A stretch of 34,302 bases of DNA from JBCBEX01 sp038528235 (GTDB taxonomy: Bacteria; Bacteroidota; Rhodothermia; Rhodothermales; Rubricoccaceae), in contig JBCBEX010000045.1 in NCBI GenBank assembly GCA_038528235.1, forward strand, positions 1 through 34,302, in the 5' to 3' direction. Below are positions 22,030-29,842 of this stretch, one piece after another. The notes under the pieces are model-generated. The model ran no database searches and had not been told where the DNA came from. It saw only the letters and a list, made by a program, of their open reading frames with translations. The number at the start of each line of letters is the position of its first letter. Position 1 is the stretch's first letter. The position numbers were made by a program, and so were the translations under genes.

Positions 22030-24504
22030 CTAGCCTCCGATCCTGACGAAGCGTCGCGTCAGGACGCGCCCGTCTGCTGCGAGACGTAGGACGTAGGTCC
22101 CTGCGCTGAGCGAGCGCCCGTGTGCGCTTCGACCGTCCCACGTGAGCCGGTGCGCGCCCGCCAGGAGTTCGCCTTCGGCCAGTACGGCCACGCGACGCCC
22201 GAGCAGGTCGAACACCTCAACGACGGTCGCCCCTGTGGCCGGCAGCGCGAAGTCGACGACGAGATCACCGGCCGTCGGGTTGGGATAGAGGGCGCCTATG
22301 CTTAGCTCCATGGCCTCAGGCTGTGCCTCGGCGTCCACGTCGAAGATGCTCACGAGCTCGCTCACCCGGATGTTGTCCACATACCAACCGTCCGCTACGA
22401 CGAAGTCATCGGACCGGAACTGAAACGCTATGGTCAACCCCGCAAAGCCCGCGTAGTTGGACAGGGAGACATGCTCGCGGACCCAGGTCGAGCGCGTTCC
22501 ATCGTAGTAGGGTGCCCCCACTTCCTGGATACCAAAATCACCCGTATCTGCCCCGGGCGTCGTGTAGACGCCTTTGAGCGCTACGAACGGCCGCCCATTG
22601 CTTGAGAGCAGAACCTGCCCCCCGTCGTAATCCGGCTCGATGTCCCATCGGGTGTCGAACGACAGGATCGGGCGAGATACCCCCCGCAGGTCGAGCGGTT
22701 CGTCGAGAATCAGGGTGGCGGTAGCGTCCAGGCCGTAGAAGCCGTCCGGTGATTCCGTGAATACCGAACCGGCGTCTCCATCGGTCGTCACTCGCCAGGC
22801 CGTGTTGCCCGCCAGGCTCCAGTTGGTAAGGGTGCTTGCCTCGTCTTCAAACAGTGGCAGTTCGGTGCCGATCAAGACTGGGTCGAGCGGGAACGTGAAG
22901 ACCGCCCCGGCGATGTCGATTTCGACAACGAGCCCCCCCTCAATCCCGAGCGGCGTCTCAGGGCGCACTTGAACATCCAGCGTGTCGCTTGTGACGCCCC
23001 CCGCTGCCAGTGCGATGCGGCCTGTCTCGCTCGGTGGGATGAGGTTCGGGTTGTCGCTGACAAGCCGGTACGTTGCCCCGGAGAGTGGACCCAAACCGAT
23101 GTTCTCGAAATCAATGGTGACTTCCATCACCTCGCCCGGGTCGATATAGTCATTGCCGCACTGGAGCGCGTCGCACGCCAGCTTTCGGTCCGTTGCCGAA
23201 GCGAGCGATGCTGCTGGGAAGCCCCCGGCGAGCCAGGCTAGCTTGTTGTTCGCGTCGAGATTCATCCGGGCGAGCGGCTCGATGCGATCAGGCATCGGCC
23301 AGAAGAAGTCGGCGCGGGTGCCGACCTCCGGCGTGAAGGCGTAGATCTTGTCCTTCGTCGTCTGCTCGCCGTAGAACCAGTCGTCGGAGGAGCCATTGAC
23401 CACATAGCCGAGCATCTGGCCCGTGGTGCCGGACGGGTAACCGTTGGCTTCGGTCATCAGGGCGGCGTAGCTCGAATAGCGCGACGAGTCCGGCGTGAGC
23501 GCGTTGACTTCATACCCCCATGGATGAATCAGGACGTCGGAGAAGCTGTGGTAGTTAAAGGCGAGTCTGAAGTCGCGTGACTCGACAAAGTCGCGCAGCG
23601 ATGCCGTCTCGGGATCTGAGAACGGTGCCGGGCCGCGGTAGGTCTCGCTGGATCCCATGGGGCTTGACCCGGTGTCGTCGCGCGCCCACTCGTAGCCGTA
23701 GTTGCGGTTCGGGTCCACCCCGAAGCTCCCATCCCCGTTGTCCCGCCGGTTCTTGCGCCACAACCCACCGCCGTCCGGGTCCTCCTCCTCGTTGTACACG
23801 TACCCGTCAGGGTTCAGCACCGGCACAAACGTCAACCGACGGTTGTCCACCAGGTACGTCACCTCCGGGTCCACCCCGTAGTTCTCCAACAGGTAGATCA
23901 TGAAGTACAGCACCGTCGTCATGCTCTGCGGCTCCCGCGCGTGGTGGATCGCCGTGTAGAGCACCTCCGGCTCTCCCTCGTCCACCCCCGGCGCGTTCGA
24001 GATCTCCACCATCCAGATCGCGCGCCCCTCCCCCGTCGTCCCGATCGACGCCTTCTCGGTGATGAGCTCAGGGAAGTCGGCGCGAAGCTGGTCGAGCTTG
24101 GCGACGACCTCGTCGAAGGTGTAGTAGCCGCCCATGGAGCCGAACTCGAAGCGGTCGAGGTCGAAGGCTTGGCCGCGCATCGCCTGGAGCATGGCGGTGC
24201 GGCGGGGAAGCTCGGCGGCGTAGACGGCGGCGAGGTCGGGGACGGCGAGGCGGTGGGGGATGGCGCGCTGGGCGAGGCGGGCCTGCTCGGCGTCGTTGAG
24301 CACCGCACACGTCTCTACGCCCATAGCCGTCCGTTCCCGGTGCGTATGGCCCAAGGCCACCACGGCCCGTGCGAGGTCCGCCACGAGGACGTCGTCCTGC
24401 TGCGCGAAGCATACCTCGGCATAGGTGCGGGCTGCTTCATCCTGGGCAAGCGCAGCAGGACTGAGCAGGAAGGCCGCAGCAAGTAGGGTGACGAGGGTAC
24501 GCAT
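22030..24504 (-). CDS. secreted M14 zinc carboxypeptidase with T9SS sorting domain (first gene of the tandem)
   Basis: 824 residues, MRTLVTLLAAAFLLSPAALAQ signal peptide (start ATG at 24504). Propeptide-like region with YAEVCFAQ and VETCAVLN; M14 domain with H188/E191, N252/R253, H319 (NYHSFSDVLIHPWGYE) and E393 (FTPEVG); a cysteine pair in CDALQCGNDYIDPGE; a beta domain; a MAM/M6-like sandwich (about 590-735) with WDIEPDYDGGQVLLSSNG; and a T9SS type A domain (YPNPTAGDLVVDF, VFDLLGRRVAVL, GTYVLRL). It is the promoter-proximal gene of the three, with a 145-bp gap before the second. Near identity with the second gene over 23690-24320 is best explained by gene conversion. Overall it is the most diverged of the three outside that patch. 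Confidence 0.93.
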   Translation of the reverse strand: MRTLVTLLAAAFLLSPAALAQDEAARTYAEVCFAQQDDVLVADLARAVVALGHTHRERTAMGVETCAVLNDAEQARLAQRAIPHRLAVPDLAAVYAAELPRRTAMLQAMRGQAFDLDRFEFGSMGGYYTFDEVVAKLDQLRADFPELITEKASIGTTGEGRAIWMVEISNAPGVDEGEPEVLYTAIHHAREPQSMTTVLYFMIYLLENYGVDPEVTYLVDNRRLTFVPVLNPDGYVYNEEEDPDGGGLWRKNRRDNGDGSFGVDPNRNYGYEWARDDTGSSPMGSSETYRGPAPFSDPETASLRDFVESRDFRLAFNYHSFSDVLIHPWGYEVNALTPDSSRYSSYAALMTEANGYPSGTTGQMLGYVVNGSSDDWFYGEQTTKDKIYAFTPEVGTRADFFWPMPDRIEPLARMNLDANNKLAWLAGGFPAASLASATDRKLACDALQCGNDYIDPGEVMEVTIDFENIGLGPLSGATYRLVSDNPNLIPPSETGRIALAAGGVTSDTLDVQVRPETPLGIEGGLVVEIDIAGAVFTFPLDPVLIGTELPLFEDEASTLTNWSLAGNTAWRVTTDGDAGSVFTESPDGFYGLDATATLILDEPLDLRGVSRPILSFDTRWDIEPDYDGGQVLLSSNGRPFVALKGVYTTPGADTGDFGIQEVGAPYYDGTRSTWVREHVSLSNYAGFAGLTIAFQFRSDDFVVADGWYVDNIRVSELVSIFDVDAEAQPEAMELSIGALYPNPTAGDLVVDFALPATGATVVEVFDLLGRRVAVLAEGELLAGAHRLTWDGRSAHGRSLSAGTYVLRLAADGRVLTRRFVRIGG
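23690..24320 (-). repeat. near-identical patch, copy in the first carboxypeptidase gene
   Basis: Partner of 21055-21685. It covers the end of the propeptide region, both N-side zinc ligands and the KNRR binding motif, and ends just after the PNRNYGYEW segment. A shorter run of high identity also appears around 23331-23415 against 20696-20780 at the same offset. Confidence 0.85.
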
Positions 24505-24704
24505 GGGGACGACCGATGTGGGTGGGACTCAAACGCAACGTAAAGGCAGGCTCGCTGGACCGCGCAAGGAGGGGGCTGCTTTCCCCCCTAGATGAAGAGC
24601 ACGGCAAGGTGTGTGGTGGAAGCGGTTGCATAGCTGACGCCCAACGAACACCGCCGAGTGAGGACGGTAGGCCGGAGCCTCGCTCGCCCACCTCCATCTC
24701 CTGC

Positions 24705-25643
24705 GTGTCCACCACCTCCACGTCTCGCACGCCTCTCGCCGTCTGGCATCGCATCCCGCTCGGCCTACGCTACATGGCGGGGTCGGCGTTTTTTTTCAGC
24801 TTGATGGCTCTGTTCGTGAAGCTGGCAGGCCAAGCGGGTGTGCCAAGCATGCAGATCGTCTTTGCCCGGTGTGCCGTAATGCTTGTGCTCACCTATGCGA
24901 TGCTCTGGCAGGCTGGCGTGACCTCGCGGGGCGTCGACCGGCGCAACCTCTTCCTGCGCGGATTCACGGGCTTCACGGCGTTGAGCATCTTCTACTTCGC
25001 GCTGACCAAGATCCCCCTCGGCGACGCGGCCACGATCTACAACACCGCGCCGATCCACACGGCACTGCTCGCTGGCCTGTTTCTGCGCGAGCGGGTACGT
25101 GGCGTGGTCGTCGTCGCCATCGTGCTGAGCCTCGTTGGCGTGACGCTCATTGCGAAACCGTCGTTCGTGTTCGTGAACATCACAGCGAGCTACCCGTCGT
25201 GGATCGTCTACGCGGCGCTCGGCGGGGCCTTCCTCTCCGGTGCGGCCTACACGTTCGTACGCAAGCTCAAGGACACGGACCATGCGCTCGTCGTGATCTT
25301 GTGGTTTTCTTGGGTCGGCGCCCTCGGCGCGCTGCCGTTTGCGTTCGTCGATGCGCTCGGTTTCGAGGGACGGGGTGCCTTCGCACCCTGGGTACTCCCG
25401 CGTGGATGGACATGGCTGTGGCTGCTGATGGTGGGCATGATGACGCACATCGCGCAGGTTTGCCTCACACGCGGGCTACACCTCGAACCCGCCGGGCGTG
25501 CTTCGGCGGTCGGCTACCTTCAGGTCGTCTTTGCCTTCATCTGGGGCGTGCTGTTTTTCCGCACCATCCCAGATAGTCTAACGCTGCTCGGTGCCGGGAT
25601 CGTCGTTGGCGGCGTCCTTCTCGTGGTGCGTTCGCGCCGATGA
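24705..25643 (+). CDS. EamA/DMT-family transporter
   Basis: 312 residues from the GTG at 24705; an ATG at 24774 (MAGSAFFFSLMALFVKLAG) gives 289 and is also possible. The frame stays open back to 24516, but that region reads as non-coding (low-complexity, no helices) and was excluded. About ten TM helices in two EamA halves: the first with SAFFFSLMALFVKL, FARCAVML and FTALSIFYFALTKIPLGDAATI, the second with SGAAYTFVRKLKDTDHALVVI, HIAQVCLTRGLHLEPAG and VGYLQVVFAFIWGVLFF. Family knowledge: drug/metabolite superfamily carriers move small polar metabolites across the cytoplasmic membrane; the substrate cannot be read from sequence. It is divergent from the carboxypeptidase tandem and convergent with the small TM gene, whose stop is 7 bp away. 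Confidence 0.88.
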   Translation: MSTTSTSRTPLAVWHRIPLGLRYMAGSAFFFSLMALFVKLAGQAGVPSMQIVFARCAVMLVLTYAMLWQAGVTSRGVDRRNLFLRGFTGFTALSIFYFALTKIPLGDAATIYNTAPIHTALLAGLFLRERVRGVVVVAIVLSLVGVTLIAKPSFVFVNITASYPSWIVYAALGGAFLSGAAYTFVRKLKDTDHALVVILWFSWVGALGALPFAFVDALGFEGRGAFAPWVLPRGWTWLWLLMVGMMTHIAQVCLTRGLHLEPAGRASAVGYLQVVFAFIWGVLFFRTIPDSLTLLGAGIVVGGVLLVVRSRR

Positions 25644-25650
25644 CCCCGAC

Positions 25651-25863
25651 CTAGCCTTGCGTCAGGATCAACACCGAGACGACGGCACCGAAGCCGCCTA
25701 GCGCGATGAGCGCGTAGCCGTAGAGACGGAACAGCGCCGACCAACCACGCTCGTCGCCGAACAGATCGTCCTCTTCCGGCACGTCCGGCTGGCGCACTTC
25801 CCAGACACCGAAGGCGATCATCGCCGCCGACACGAGCAGGAGCACTAGCGGAAAGCTGAACAT
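25651..25863 (-). CDS. small two-TM protein of unknown function
   Basis: 70 residues from the ATG at 25863: a first hydrophobic span (FPLVLLLVSAAMIAFGVW), an acidic middle (PDVPEEDDLFGDE), then a second span (ALIALGGFGAVVSVLIL). The pattern is a hairpin membrane protein with an acidic loop. Longer in-frame versions starting near 26103 give an unlikely basic N-terminus and were rejected. No family recognised. It ends 7 bp from the convergent transporter gene. Confidence 0.65.
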   Translation of the reverse strand: MFSFPLVLLLVSAAMIAFGVWEVRQPDVPEEDDLFGDERGWSALFRLYGYALIALGGFGAVVSVLILTQG

Positions 25864-26040
25864 AGGCTGCTGGAGCAACGCGGCCTTCAAACGCCGCCGT
25901 CGGTGTCTCGCAGAAGGGGTATCCACATCCGCGTGACCGGCACGATGCCCCTGACGCAATCGGAGCGCACGGGCCGATCCCCAACGTACGGATTGGTTAT
26001 CACTCCGACGTGGCTTCGCATCGCTCCCGCCACCAAAGGA

Positions 26041-26072
26041 AGCGCCTCCGTAGCCGTGACCACGGAGGCGCT
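26041..26072 (-). terminator. hairpin terminator of the T9SS-sorted protein gene
   Basis: AGCGCCTCCGT (26041-26051) pairs perfectly with ACGGAGGCGCT (26062-26072) around a 10-nt loop. On the minus strand it lies 35 bp after the stop at 26108 and is followed by TTCCTTTGG, a weak U-rich run. The rest of the 244-bp gap (25864-26107) shows nothing else I can name. Confidence 0.65.
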
Positions 26073-26107
26073 GCGCAGTGGCGAGGACTCCACGTTCGTG
26101 CACAGGC

Positions 26108-27529
26108 TCACCGCGTCACTGTGAAGGTGCCGCCGCTGTAGGTGCCGTCGTGGCCAAGTCGGTACACGTACAACCCGTTTGCCAGACCCGCCGTGCTGAT
26201 GCGCACGGCATTGTCGCCGGGCGTGAACCGCACCTCGGCGTGGGTCGAGACGAGGCGGCCGAGCGCGTCGAAGACTTCGAGTGTCCCGACGCCTTCTTCC
26301 TCTGTGCTGAAACGCAGGCTCAGCGCCTGGTGGTCACGCGGACTCGCAACCACGAAGCAGCAGATCACGTCCTCGAAGTAGTGCGTGTCGGACGCCTGGT
26401 TCGTCGGCGCATCAATGAGTTCGACATCTACGCGCAGGCCGTTGTGACGCGGAGATTTGGTCCAGGCGAGCGTGCGGCTGGTGGCGCCCTGGATGAGGTC
26501 CCACGTCTTGCCCTCGTCCCGGGTGTCGTACCACTGGTAGCGCAGCGGCTCGGTGGTGTTGGCCTCGGCGGTGAAGATCGCCGTCTGCCCTTTCTCCATC
26601 ACGAAGGGGCCGTCGATGTCAACGTCGAGCGGGGCCGCGTACACTGCTTCGAACGCAGGCAGGCTCTCGACGTAGATCGACCGATTAAGCTCGACGGACC
26701 GCTCCCGAGTCGCGACGCCGTCCGACCATCGGAGGAAGGTGTAGCCGTTGTAGGAACTCGGCGGCTTGATCACGACCGTTCTTTCGGACTTACGCTGCGT
26801 CGTGAACGGCGTTGTCTGGACTTGCGAGCGACGCTTGCCGGTGACCGGTACCGGAATGCTGACGTCCTGGCCATCCACCGTAGCGCGCACGCTGATGGGG
26901 ATATCGAAGCGGTTGTAGCAATTCAAGTACGCGCCGTTGGGGCATTCGGCCTTCGTCACCATCGTCCAGTAGCTGATGTACGGGTCGAGGCCTGGCTCCG
27001 CCTGGATGTACCGCCGGGTGCTCGATGCCTGGTACACCTCCACGTACGCGAGGCCGCTGTCGTAGCCGATGAAGAGGTCGCCACTGGGCAGACTTGCATC
27101 GTGATACCCGAGCTCCCAGATGTCGGCGTCGGAGTAGTCCAGGTCGAAGTAGGTGTCCGGGCAGCTTCCTGACAGCGTCACGCGGTATTTGGCGTAGCCG
27201 AGCGTCGGGATCACACCACGTGCCACTGGGTCTTCTGTCACGAATTCGAGGCCGGCCTTGGAGGCGGTGTGCGGGACCACGATTTGGATGTACCGCATGT
27301 CGGCCGAGATCGTGCCGGAGGCACCATCCGCGCTCCACGAGGTCGTTCCTGAGGCGGGGACGAAGTCGCGGTCTTCGTCCCACGCGTGCGGGGCGGTGAA
27401 CGTGTAGGTGCACGTCCCAGCGGATGGGATCGCGAGCCAGACTTCGTAGGAGCCCTGACCGCGGGCATCAGTGGTGAACAGGCACATCATCGCAACAGCG
27501 AGGAGAGCCGTTGAGAAACGCAGGTGCAT
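26108..27529 (-). CDS. secreted beta-rich protein with Ig-like domain and T9SS sorting domain
   Basis: 473 residues, signal peptide ending near TDARGQ. An N-terminal region (about 27-220) is strand-rich and has Cys in GTCTYTF, SGSCPD and AECPNGAYLNCYN, perhaps disulfide-bonded. Around 245-300 a segment (NGYTFLRWSDGVATRERSV) resembles a divergent InlB B-repeat. About 305-385 is Ig-like (GPFVMEKGQTAIFTAEAN, RYQWYDTRDEGKTW). The C-terminal 75 residues form a T9SS type A domain (LEVFDALGRLVSTHAEV, GLYVYRLGHDG). It should be exported to the cell surface or medium. No enzyme motif is visible; an adhesin or structural role is possible. Its 5' flank holds a 6-bp-stem hairpin at 27562-27579. Confidence 0.85.
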   Translation of the reverse strand: MHLRFSTALLAVAMMCLFTTDARGQGSYEVWLAIPSAGTCTYTFTAPHAWDEDRDFVPASGTTSWSADGASGTISADMRYIQIVVPHTASKAGLEFVTEDPVARGVIPTLGYAKYRVTLSGSCPDTYFDLDYSDADIWELGYHDASLPSGDLFIGYDSGLAYVEVYQASSTRRYIQAEPGLDPYISYWTMVTKAECPNGAYLNCYNRFDIPISVRATVDGQDVSIPVPVTGKRRSQVQTTPFTTQRKSERTVVIKPPSSYNGYTFLRWSDGVATRERSVELNRSIYVESLPAFEAVYAAPLDVDIDGPFVMEKGQTAIFTAEANTTEPLRYQWYDTRDEGKTWDLIQGATSRTLAWTKSPRHNGLRVDVELIDAPTNQASDTHYFEDVICCFVVASPRDHQALSLRFSTEEEGVGTLEVFDALGRLVSTHAEVRFTPGDNAVRISTAGLANGLYVYRLGHDGTYSGGTFTVTR

Positions 27530-27702
27530 GGTTGAGTTGGGCTGGAGAGTGAGGGCACGACGCCTCGACGAACCGAGGCAGCGGCCAAAGACTAGATCTC
27601 TCCATTCCGGCGGACATGGTGCACCTGTGCGGATGTGCAGTAGTGCAAATGCCCTAGCGACGTAGTCCTAACATGCGCTAGACGACCCTTTCTCACCTCC
27701 CG

Positions 27703-27852
27703 CTACGCAACCACAGCCACGCGCCGATAAAGCTCGGCCCCGTCGCACTCCTCAGGAACCGAGACTGGGCCCTCGACCTCCCGCGATCCACAACCCGACC
27801 ATACCGCTCCGTTTGCAAGCGCCACAGCCCCACGGAGGATCGAGCCCGTCAC
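27703..27852 (-). CDS. possible 49-residue ORF overlapping the DUF6958-like gene stop
   Basis: A GTG at 27852 overlaps the upstream TGA as GTGA, a classic coupling arrangement, and opens 49 codons to TAG at 27703-27705. The product (start VTGSILRGAVALANGAVW, end ELYRRVAVVA) has a plausible composition with two Cys. It could be a small real gene, or a frameshifted C-terminal extension of the upstream gene. No family recognised. Confidence 0.35.
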   Translation of the reverse strand: MTGSILRGAVALANGAVWSGCGSREVEGPVSVPEECDGAELYRRVAVVA

Positions 27853-28136
27853 GGCGTTGAGCGCCGGAGCCGCTGTGGAGACGCCCTCGGGACCCGCTCG
27901 AGGATGCCCCGGGCCTCCAGGTCAAGCTTCAACGTGGTGACGTACCAAGGCACCGAGCCATCGAAGCTGGCACCGATCCGGTCCTCTACAGTCTCCATGA
28001 GGTCGCTGAAGGCTATCTCACCTCGTTCGTCGACGATCTCCTCGATAGCGGCGCGAATCGCGTGATACTTCCCCGCGTCGATGTTGACGCCTTGTTTGGC
28101 GGGGTCGGGGTGCCGAGTCAGGATGGTGTCGCGCAT
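27849..28136 (-). CDS. DUF6958-like small protein
   Basis: 95 residues from the ATG at 28136. The order of segments (ILTRHPDPAKQGVNIDAGKY, AIEEIVDERGEIAFSDLMET, SVPWYVTTLKLDLEARGILE, RASPQRLRR) matches my memory of the DUF6958 family: a basic N-terminus, a helical middle, a W-Y motif and an LDLEARG-I-E-R helix resembling a winged-helix recognition region. The family has no known function; a DNA-binding or regulatory role is a guess from the helix pattern. It lies downstream of pdxH on the same strand, across the 17-bp repeats. Confidence 0.7.
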   Translation of the reverse strand: MRDTILTRHPDPAKQGVNIDAGKYHAIRAAIEEIVDERGEIAFSDLMETVEDRIGASFDGSVPWYVTTLKLDLEARGILERVPRASPQRLRRSTP

Positions 28137-28163
28137 GGCTGAGACGGAAACGTATGAGACTGG

Positions 28164-28214
28164 ATTGCTATCGGGTCCGAATTGCTACGGGATCAAGATT
28201 GCTACGGGGTCAGA
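28164..28214. repeat. three tandem 17-bp direct repeats
   Basis: Units at 28164-28180, 28181-28197 and 28198-28214 share the core ATTGCTAYCGGRTC followed by three variable bases. The last unit runs through the pdxH stop codon (28202-28204) into its coding end; the first lies 28 bp upstream of the DUF6958-like start. The spacing of 17 bp is short of two helical turns. They may bind a regulator or be a replication-slippage product. Confidence 0.7.
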
Positions 28215-28864
28215 CGCGTCAACGTCCAGCCTTCCGCCTCCTTCTCATACCGAAATCGGTCGTGAAGGCGGTTCGCCTGCCCTTGCCAGAACTCCATGAC
28301 GCGCGGGCGCACGACGTAGCCGCCCCATTCCGGGCGCGCCGGAGAGCCAGACCTTCCGACGACGCCAACCACCGCGTCGTCCAAGGTCCTCCGATCGGCG
28401 ATAGGCTGGCTCGGGGGCATAGCCAGCAGAGCCCGTCGCATAACGGGAGATCGTGCCTCGAAATATCGGTCGGACTCGGCGGCAGGTAAGCGCTCGGCGA
28501 TGCCGACCACCCGCACTTGGCGCCCTGCGCTCGGCCAATAGAACGCGAGTGCCACCCGAGGCTGCGCCTCGATGTCGCGTCCCTTGGGACCCCCATAGTG
28601 ACTCGTGAAGATGAAGCCGCGCGCGTCCACGTCTTTCAGCGACACCGTTCGCGCGTCCGGCGCCCCTTCGCGATCTACGGTTGCCAGCGTCATCGCTGCT
28701 GGGTCTTGTTGGCCGCCCTCACTCGCCTCGCCGAACCACTGTGCAAACTGCCAGAGGGGGTCGGCGCTGAGTTCGGCGCGACGAAGCACAGGGCGCGTGA
28801 ACGCTGGACCGTATGTGGGCGCATTCAGGTACGAGCCAGTTGGACGAGCAACGTTGGGCAGCAT
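28202..28864 (-). CDS. pdxH: pyridoxamine 5'-phosphate oxidase
   Basis: 220 residues from the ATG at 28864. It oxidises pyridoxamine or pyridoxine 5'-phosphate to pyridoxal phosphate using FMN and oxygen, the last step of vitamin B6 synthesis and salvage. Conserved stretches in family order: ADPLWQFAQWFGEA, PAAMTLATVDREGAPDARTV followed by SLKDVD (FMN contacts), SHYGGPKGRDIEAQPRVALA, WPSAGRQVRVVG, SDRYFEARSP, PEWGGYVVRPRVMEFWQGQA, and RLHDRFRY with the usual C-terminal RLTP. Full length for the family. Start choice: the next upstream in-frame codons add nothing conserved. The downstream gene (DUF6958-like) is unrelated to B6 as far as I know. Confidence 0.96.
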   Translation of the reverse strand: MLPNVARPTGSYLNAPTYGPAFTRPVLRRAELSADPLWQFAQWFGEASEGGQQDPAAMTLATVDREGAPDARTVSLKDVDARGFIFTSHYGGPKGRDIEAQPRVALAFYWPSAGRQVRVVGIAERLPAAESDRYFEARSPVMRRALLAMPPSQPIADRRTLDDAVVGVVGRSGSPARPEWGGYVVRPRVMEFWQGQANRLHDRFRYEKEAEGWTLTRLTP

Positions 28865-29028
28865 GAGGGTTTACACTTGGGTATCTCCCCGGCCTTGCAC
28901 ACGAGAAGCGTGGTGAGGCTCGGTCATCAACAAGACGGGTTCAAGCATGCGATGAAGGAGGGCCAGTGGCGTAGTCTACGTCGAGATGGGTGACCGACGC
29001 GCTTCCGTGAACGCCTGCATACGAGCGC

Positions 29029-29763
29029 TTACTCCGCCTCTGCGCTGCGCATGGCCTGAGCCAACAGCTCCCCAATCAACCTCGACCCTACCGTGGACGG
29101 ATGCACGCGGTCGTCGTCGTAGTGCAACGCGTCAGTCGGGTCGATGACCTCAGACGCCGAGATGTAATACACGCTGTCGATGGCTGCGGCCATGCGGCCG
29201 AGGCGGCCATTGAGCGACGCAAGCTCGCCGGTACACTCTGTGAAGCTCGTCTGTGCTCCTGTGGGCGGCGCGTAATAGCCCATCACGAGGACGCGGCTGC
29301 CATCGCTCACCACGTCGCGCACGAAGTCGGGGTACTGTCCCAACTGTCCATCGTCACTCACCATCTCGTCCAGGGTGCGCTCGCAGCGACGACACAGACA
29401 CTCGCCCCCCAAGTCGTTCGCCCCGCCATCCATCACGACCCATTCCCAGCCGCGCGCGCGGTACTGCGCCCGGATGTCGTAGCCGAGTTCGCCGCGCTTT
29501 GCGTTGTCGTCCGGCATGCTCAGCCGCGCTCCCGATACGCCTCCATTGACGACGGCTCGGTCGAGCTCCGCAGCGATCACGTCAGCGATAGACGCTTCCT
29601 GATCGACATTCCACTCCATCACCGAGTCGCCGAGGACGAGCACGCTCCCGTCCTCCACGTCTGCGACAATGCGACTCACTTCCGCGCAGCCGACCACGGA
29701 TGCAACCACCGTGATTAGAAGCAGCCTAGCTCGTACGCTAGGAACGCAGAGGAAAGAGGGCAT
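29029..29763 (-). CDS. SGNH/GDSL-family hydrolase lipoprotein
   Basis: 244 residues from the ATG at 29763. The N-terminus is a lipoprotein signal with VVASVVGCAEV (lipobox VVGC), so the protein should be anchored to a membrane by a lipidated Cys. SGNH blocks: VLVLGDSVMEW (block I, nucleophile Ser), VVNGGVSGARL (block II Gly), MDGGANDLGG (block III G-x-ND) and DDDRVHPSTVG (block V D-x-x-H). A CLCRRC cysteine cluster sits just after block III and is unusual. SGNH enzymes are esterases, lipases or carbohydrate deacetylases; the substrate is not evident. The preferred start drops 18 upstream residues that would displace the signal sequence. About 164 bp of featureless sequence separates it from pdxH. 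Confidence 0.88.
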   Translation of the reverse strand: MPSFLCVPSVRARLLLITVVASVVGCAEVSRIVADVEDGSVLVLGDSVMEWNVDQEASIADVIAAELDRAVVNGGVSGARLSMPDDNAKRGELGYDIRAQYRARGWEWVVMDGGANDLGGECLCRRCERTLDEMVSDDGQLGQYPDFVRDVVSDGSRVLVMGYYAPPTGAQTSFTECTGELASLNGRLGRMAAAIDSVYYISASEVIDPTDALHYDDDRVHPSTVGSRLIGELLAQAMRSAEAE

Positions 29764-29842
29764 GGTGTCGGTAGCGCTGGTTGTGGACAGCCCAAGAAAC
29801 GGATTTCTTCCGTCCACAGAAGCAGCGACGAGGCCGTAAGTC

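Noticed and set aside
24516..24704. N-terminal extension of the EamA transporter
   Set aside because: It reads as a Ser/Pro/Arg-rich, non-helical stretch in the divergent promoter region; EamA proteins begin shortly before the first TM helix.
25864..26040. Possible gene in the gap before the small two-TM gene
   Set aside because: The only open frame gives a very basic, repeat-poor product with no start near a ribosome site; it looks non-coding.
26078..27172. Plus-strand frame of over 360 codons opposite the T9SS-sorted protein gene
   Set aside because: The minus-strand gene has a signal peptide and a T9SS domain; the plus frame has neither a motif nor a plausible start.
27530..27702. Intergenic hairpin (27562-27579) and TGTGC repeats as a riboswitch
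   Set aside because: The stem is only 6 bp and there is no recognisable aptamer; the surrounding sequence is not structured by eye.
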